This document shows positions 58,521 to 64,000 of a stretch of DNA of 64,000 bases, in pieces. The stretch comes from Siphonodentalium dalli (taxonomy: Eukaryota > Mollusca > Scaphopoda > Gadilida > Siphonodentaliidae). Within the stretch, counting starts at the first letter, position 1; every line of letters starts with the position of its first letter. The notes beneath the pieces were generated by a model. That model was not told where the DNA came from. It worked only from the letters and a program-made list of their open reading frames with translations, and did no database searches. The position numbers and the translations under genes were made by a program. Location: assembly GCA_032622095.1 (NCBI GenBank), contig CP136069.1:6650036-6714035 (forward strand). Reading direction: 5' to 3'.

Positions 58521-59544
58521 ATACTTGACATGATCTGAAGTAATCTAGGATGATGACATTCGTATATATAGACGAACAATCCTACTTATAATAGTATTGC
58601 AAATGGTTACCACAAACTCCAGATCGAAGAACCGATCAACCCATGCATACTTGAAGGTGGTATTAGAGTCAGCTTCTCCTTCCTTTTCCCTCATCAGCTC
58701 CTCTTTTTGAGTTCACTCTCCTTGTTTCATCCTGTATGTTACACTCATTGAAGCTTTAATGTTGTATTGTATTGCGCATCATTTCATTACTTATTTCAAA
58801 TTGTGAGGAGCGGGGCACATCTAAGTGGTTAGAACTTGTACCCCAATCCCTGTCTGTCATATACCTTTGCATGTATTGGCAATAAAATATGTTTAACTAA
58901 ATCGACGAACACTTTTTTCGTTTCTATTATATCAATATTTCAGATTTTAAGAACATTCAGGACCTGCGCATTTTACTGAAAATAATATGCAGTCTAATTA
59001 CCCCATGATTTCGTTATTTATTATGGTTCAAATAGTCATGGCGAGAAAAAGTAGATGATATGCAAACTATTCTATTTAAATTCTCCATATTATACCGAGC
59101 GCCAACAATTCGCAGTGCGCATGACAAACCGACATAGACAAAGAGAGACTTCCGGGAAAGTGTTCGTCGATACTAACGATGGGTCATTACTGGAAGCTGA
59201 TCTACGATTATACATTGACGCATGGATCCTAAATCTAGTTGGATAAGAAGTTATCCAACAGTCAATCAACCGCGCGTTGGATGCCCACAGCACCTGTCTA
59301 CGTTGTGTGAAAAGTTGCATGATAATTTTGTTGGATACACTTTTACACAACGTTGCATAATTATATATTTACTGCCAACGGTTGTATGTTAATTATACAA
59401 ACGTCTTGGATGAAATTTCACACAACACTCAATCAACGTTAATTGCCCACATCACCTATATACGTGTATTGAACTGTTGGGTATTGCGTAGAATTGGATG
59501 GACATTTGTTGATTGGAAAGTTTACCCAACGTTGATTGGAAAGT
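58521..59544. other. No gene seen; short degenerate repeats
   Basis: From about 59,235 the phrases gttggat, cccaacgttgat and cacaacgttgca recur in both orientations, and they appear again at 60,020-60,100 on the far side of the next element. They may be decayed outer ends of a larger palindromic element. Confidence 0.4.
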
Positions 59545-59841
59545 AAAATGGGACAAGACGTCGTGGATAGCTTTACCGGTAGAGTATACCCTTGTTATAA
59601 TTATTCTTTTACGATACACTGATTATGTAGGCTTTATGTGTTGAGTGTATGGGTGTACTATACTTTAGTCAAATTAGTGCCGTCAGCAGTTGTGTAAATT
59701 TGTAAACTTCAAAATTTGGCAAATATAAATAAATATACACTCAATACATAAAGCCTACATAATCAGTGTATCATACAAAGAATAATTATAACAAAGGTAT
59801 AATATACCGGCAAAGCTATCCACGACGTCTTGCCCCATTTT
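59545..59841. mobile_element. Palindromic element with ~105-bp inverted arms
   Basis: Arms 59,545-59,649 and 59,736-59,841 are inverses: aaaatgggacaagacgtcgt ... ctttatgtgttgagtgta. The 86-nt loop is AT-rich. Arms differ at only a few sites. MITE-like, no ORF. Confidence 0.8.
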
Positions 59842-60431
59842 CCAGTCGCTCGGGAGGTTTTTTCACGCTGTCGTCCATCTTGTTTTGAAACATTTGGAGC
59901 CAAAAACTCGCATGCACCGGAAACGCGCTGCTATTGGATGACCCGGTCACGTGGCGGTTTCATCCAATGTGGTATGAAAGTAATACCACAGAAGACAGTT
60001 CACGCAATCAGTTGTGTACATTGTACTAAACTGTTGGATAATAAGTACACTACACATTCGCACCCAACGAGTTGTATACAACGTTCACCCAACTAGTTGA
60101 ACTAGATTTAGGGTGTGGATCAGCCAATAAACCAAAGCTTAAATATCAAACAATATCTAATCGGGGTTCACGATTAGATGGGGATTATCCGAGTAACACG
60201 TGTCACGCGATGTTAGGATTATATTTCAAAATGAGTATCCTGATATAATCGGAAGGGGGGATAACCTGAGCCAACTTGCCACTTCTAAATGCAGTTCACT
60301 TTAATGATTTCATTGACTAAATAACCAGAAATAACCGAGTTATTCCGCAATTAAAAAACAAATAAAACCTCAAATATTTGTGTACAATTCAACAAACGCT
60401 GTTTCAATAAATTAATTGTGTGTTATAATAA
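59842..60431. other. No gene seen
   Basis: Frame at 59830-60096 starts in the palindromic arm and has no recognisable content. Repeated cacccaac motifs are noted above. Confidence 0.4.
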
Positions 60432-60767
60432 GGGACATGACAATCTGCTGGATGGGATACGGGACAAAACGACAATCTGCGGGACAGAATTTCCAATTGC
60501 GTGGGACGGCCGATATCTCGAGGAATAGAGCACGTAGATGGCTCCTTTTGGTGTCTAACGAAAGGCCCACATTCGCCATATCCACACATATTAACCCCGC
60601 CACTGATCGGACACCAGAAGTTGCATTATTTGATCGACATTTCGAAATCAAGGCCGTGGAACAGCGTGGAGCAGCTGTAGAAATGCATTTTTACAGCAAT
60701 AAGGCTATGCCCACAAGCAAACTTGGTTTGCATATGAACATATTATCCACCGGTCATACGCGGTGGA

Positions 60768-60811
60768 GGTTCTCATATTATCCTCATTTGATTTGAGGTA
60801 ATATGAGAACC
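60768..60811. repeat. Inversion point of the FB2 minisatellite
   Basis: ggttctcatattatcctca faces tgaggtaatatgagaacc with a 6-8-nt loop. To the left lies one unit on the minus strand, to the right all other units on the plus strand. Confidence 0.85.
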
Positions 60812-61605
60812 TTCCTCGCATATGACCGGTGGATAATATGAACCTCCACCGCGTATGACCGGCGGATAATATGTTTCATATCAGAACCTCCCCCACGTAT
60901 GACCGGAGGTTAATATGAGAACCTCAATCGCGTATGACTGGCGGATAATATGAACCTCCACCGCGTATGACCGGTGGATAATATGTTCATATGAGAATCT
61001 CTCCCACGTATGACAGGAGGATAATAAAAATTATGTTCATATGAGAACCTCACCCACGTATGATCGTAGGATAATATGAGAACCTCCCCCCACGTATGAC
61101 CGGGGGATAATATGAGAACCTCCCTCGCGTATGACTGGCGGATAATATGAACCTCCACCGCGTATGACCGGTGGATAATATGTTCACATGAGAACCTCCC
61201 CGTGTATGACCGGCGGATAATAAAAATTATGTTCATATGAGAACCTCCCCCACGTTTGACCGGGAGAATAATATGAGAACCTCCCCCACGTATGACTGGA
61301 GGATAATATGAGAACCTCCCTCGCGTATGACCGGCGGATAATATGAACCTCCACCGCGTATGACCGGTGGATAATATGTTCATATGAGAACCTCTCCCAC
61401 GTATGACAGGAGGATAATATGAGAACCTCCCTCGCGTATGACCGGCGGATAATATGAACCTCCACCGCGTATGACTGGCGTATAATATGTTCATATGAGA
61501 ACCTCTCCCGCGTATGACCGGCAGATAATATGTTCATATGAGAACCTCCCCCGCGTATGACCAGCAGATAATATGAGAACTCCACCGCGTATGACTGGCG
61601 GACAC
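60795..61605. repeat. Minisatellite of 35-45 bp units, about 20 copies
   Basis: Unit gagaacctcccccgcgtatg-accggcggataatat, with an optional gttcat or aaaaattatgttcat insert. Two or three unit types alternate in blocks. Minus-strand frames of 133 and 194 codons (HTRGRFSYYPPVIRG-type) read through it and are repeat artefacts. Confidence 0.9.
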
Positions 61606-62399
61606 ATAAGTTTTTAAGTCTATAAGCACTATTTGATTTGAATATTCTTTCGAGCAGTCTGGACCAGTGACATATTCATGCATTCAAACCAGTTATTTTA
61701 TTTTGTAACTTGGCTTGTAATCGCCGGACACCGGCTTCCGGCATCTGGGCTTTTAATCACAATTAAAATAAAAATTAAGTGTGAATTATAACAAATGAAA
61801 AGAACAAATACCTTTTAAAGATTACATTTGATATGTCTTCTGATACATGGTGTATATTCGTATTTTGTGGATGGAGTGCTGCTAAGAACGGCTTAGTTGG
61901 AACGATAAAACGGCTTCAGTCGGCCATTCTATTTTTTACGAGAAAGTAGCGCTCTTTCTTGGAGCGAATTTCTGCAACAATTTCACCGCGTAGTGGACCC
62001 ATTTGGAAAAAAAAATGCATTCACTGTATCTAATCCTACATTTTGATATACTATACGCCCCATTATGTGGAATATATCAGCTGAAATCGATCCTGTAATT
62101 GTATAAACATCGAGTATATTTTTAGCTGTTTTTATCGGCGCGTGTTTGCGTGTTCGCCATTGCAGTATTCGCACTAAAACAGCCATACTGTAGACAAAAA
62201 CGAGTGCGCAGTATTCCACTGCGTTATTTGATACCTAAAACTTGTTGTTTGCTAGCGTATTCATCGAGAAATCTAAATTCTAAACATTAATGTCGAACGC
62301 AGTTTTTCGTGTTTCATGGGTGGGTTAATCGGTCTCTAAGTGTGCATAAATCGAAGTTCGCTCAAATTAATAAATTTATGTTGTGCAATAGATGATAAA
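61606..62399. other. Interior of FB2, no gene seen
   Basis: AT-rich. A 78-codon minus frame (61983-62219) has no recognisable domain. Confidence 0.4.
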
Positions 62400-62690
62400 C
62401 TTAATTTTAATACCAAGTTTGCTTGTGGGCATAGCCTTATCGCTGTAAAAATGCATTTCTACAGCTGCTCCACGCTGTTCCACGACCTTGATTTCGAAAA
62501 TTTTATGTTAGGTCAGTTGTCGATATAATAATGCAATATGTGTGATTAGGGCGAATATCGGCCTTTCGTTAGACACCTAAAGGAGGCCTCTATGCGTGCT
62601 GTATTCCTCGAGATATCGGCCGTTCCACGAAATTTGAAATTCTGTTCCGCAGATTTTCGTTCTATCCCATATTCCATCCCATGTTAGGTC

Positions 62691-63945
62691 GGTCACATGG
62701 GCCTGTAACGCGCTCCGTTGTCCGCCCCCCCCCCCCCCCCCTTGCACTGCCCATATACGCCGCCTCTATATACGCGCCTTCTTCGCGTTAATGGAACATT
62801 ATATAGACAAGGGGCACTGTAGAAATTCAACGTTTCACCATCGCTCGGGAGTCGCACAAATTTAGCCCATTCACCCCATCAGAAACATTCATACACGTTG
62901 CATTTGATAAAATTTTAACCACCGAATATTGTCTCCGGAGAGCGTATTTTTTAGGATTGATCCGGCTCAGCTAGCAATGGCCGACATGTGTCTCTAAATT
63001 CACCACCCATACAGTTTACTATCATTAAAAATCGGTCAAACGATCAACTAAATATCTGGAACTTAGTGATTTATTGTCGGCTAATAATTTATTTACTCAT
63101 ACAAATCAACACATTGTCAGTAAACAATTTAGATAGAGGAGAAATCTGTCGATAATTCCAACTTTAAAAAATAATTTGTCAAGTCACACAGTTCCTAATT
63201 TTAATATTCATTGTGACCCGACCTTTCCACGACTAACATAGTAGAAACCGCTCAGTGTTAGAATCGAGGTCAGGTAATAATGAATATTAAAATGAGGACA
63301 GTCGGGGAGCCAATAAGGTCCACCTGCACCCCCCACCCCCGATGATTACAAATAACCTTATTTGTATTGTTCCCTATGGTATCCAGATAAAGAATCCGGA
63401 TTTCACCGAAAAATAAATGTGGCCCTACTAGGTGCTAGAGCCATTTGAATCCAAGATGGCCGCCATTTCCTCTAATTCCGACCAGCTGTATTTAATCGTT
63501 GTAATAGATCGGTTGTTAGCAAAAGACACAGACAAAATGTATGCCATTTTGTTGGTATGATGTCCGTCTTCAAAATGACGGCAAATAATTTCGAAAAATG
63601 ACGTCATATGCACGAAAATAGGAAATTTTATTAATATTTCACCATATCTTCCATTTTTCTTCACATTAATCATTAGTAAATGGCAATGTTTTTGAGACTG
63701 CCATCAAGCGTGATATTATAGCGTCATTTTAATGTATTTGCCATTGACGGGGGTTCCGTAATAGATACAGAAAGAGGATTTAAAAAAAAGGGGTGAAATT
63801 TTCGATTTTTTTTTGCAAGACGATTTTGATAGTCATTTTAACGACAAGCCACACATGCTGTTACTAGAATGTCAACAACTATGTGCTTTATTTTATTGGA
63901 CGGATGTTTTACTTCAATGGGAATGAAATTGGTGTATAAAATTTC
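62691..63945. other. No gene seen
   Basis: Poly-C run at about 62,727-62,741. atccaagatggccgccattt at about 63,450 resembles phrases in FB1 and in the hAT-like MITE. ggtcaggtaataatgaatat near 63,271 and its inverse near 63,210 are close together. No coding signal. Confidence 0.4.
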
Positions 63946-64000
63946 CAAAATGGCCGCCGAAAATATGAAAAATGGTAAATATTGCCCCAGGGTGTCCTGG
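63946..64000 (-). mobile_element. Start of another FB1-family copy, cut by the window edge
   Basis: aaaatggccgccgaaaatat followed by gaaaaatggtaaatattgcc and ccagggtgtcctg matches 9,660-9,711 in the left arm of FB1. Confidence 0.75.

Larger units (their letters stand above)
60432..62690. mobile_element. Fold-back element FB2 with inverted ends and internal minisatellite
   Basis: The left end (60,432-60,730) and right end (about 62,400-62,690) are reverse complements: gggacatgac, acaatctgcggga-cagaatt, acggccgatatctcgaggaa, tctaacgaaaggcc, gtggaacagcgtggagcagc, and atgcccacaagcaaacttgg. Between them is a minisatellite that is also inverted near its left end. No transposase seen. The frame at 60416-60796 is composed of this repeat. 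Confidence 0.75.

Noticed and set aside
60910-61585. Minus-strand frames of 194 and 133 codons
   Set aside because: Pure translation of the minisatellite. The period keeps one frame open by chance and there is no start context.
63440-63470. YY1-like motif in aagatggccgccattt marking a promoter
   Set aside because: Similar aagatggccgcc phrases recur in FB1 arms and other repeats here, and no transcript start is apparent.

Overview
This window comes from an animal nuclear genome, most likely a marine lophotrochozoan such as a bivalve or another mollusc. The organism call is inference. It rests on AT-rich sequence, spliced exons with good GT-AG sites, a non-LTR retrotransposon, Helitrons, palindromic MITEs and long minisatellites. 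There are no bacterial operons, tRNAs or rRNAs. Only one host gene is convincingly visible; nearly everything else is transposon or tandem repeat.

Region 1 (1-18,000, + strand): the 3' part of one host gene, cut by the left edge of the window. Small exons lie at 169-248, then a 25-nt micro-exon plus a 128-nt exon present three times (1693/3194, 5754/7232, 14019/16131), then a short exon at 17942. All reading phases fit (2-1, then 1-2 and 2-1 three times, then 1). The predicted peptide is a tyrosine-rich tail (YDEI, YEML, QYSGL, VYANV), like the cytoplasmic tail of a signalling receptor. The exon pair is 153 nt, exactly 51 codons, and sits in three tandem genomic units (1635-5695, 5696-13961, 13962-17941). 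Unit 2 carries a 4.9-kb fold-back element with long inverted arms made partly of satellite. Unit 1 keeps only one arm of it.

Region 2 (18,000-29,100): a palindromic TA-flanked MITE, a 34-bp GC-rich minisatellite of about 24 copies, a hairpin-ended MITE, a pair of + strand Helitrons, degenerate repeats, and a 5'-truncated LINE with an intact 743-codon reverse transcriptase ORF. A Helitron is inserted in what is probably the LINE 3' UTR.

Region 3 (29,099-42,124): a 13-kb head-to-tail array of minus-strand Helitron-like elements. Nine joints read CTAG|TC on the minus strand. The whole block sits between a host A and T, the expected Helitron target. Inside are a 959-bp tandem duplication, a 2.94-kb tandem triplication and a 543-bp hAT-like MITE with target duplication that dates one copy.

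Region 4 (42,125-64,000): a decayed LINE 3' end, a 1.36-kb TIR element with a PIF/Harbinger-like ORF fragment, a possible second TIR element (48.1-49.9 kb), a tandem array of the same TA-flanked MITE (52.3-52.7 kb), several short tandem repeats, inverted dispersed repeats, a second fold-back element with an inverted minisatellite (60.4-62.7 kb), and at the right edge the start of another copy of the first fold-back family. No confident host gene was found here.
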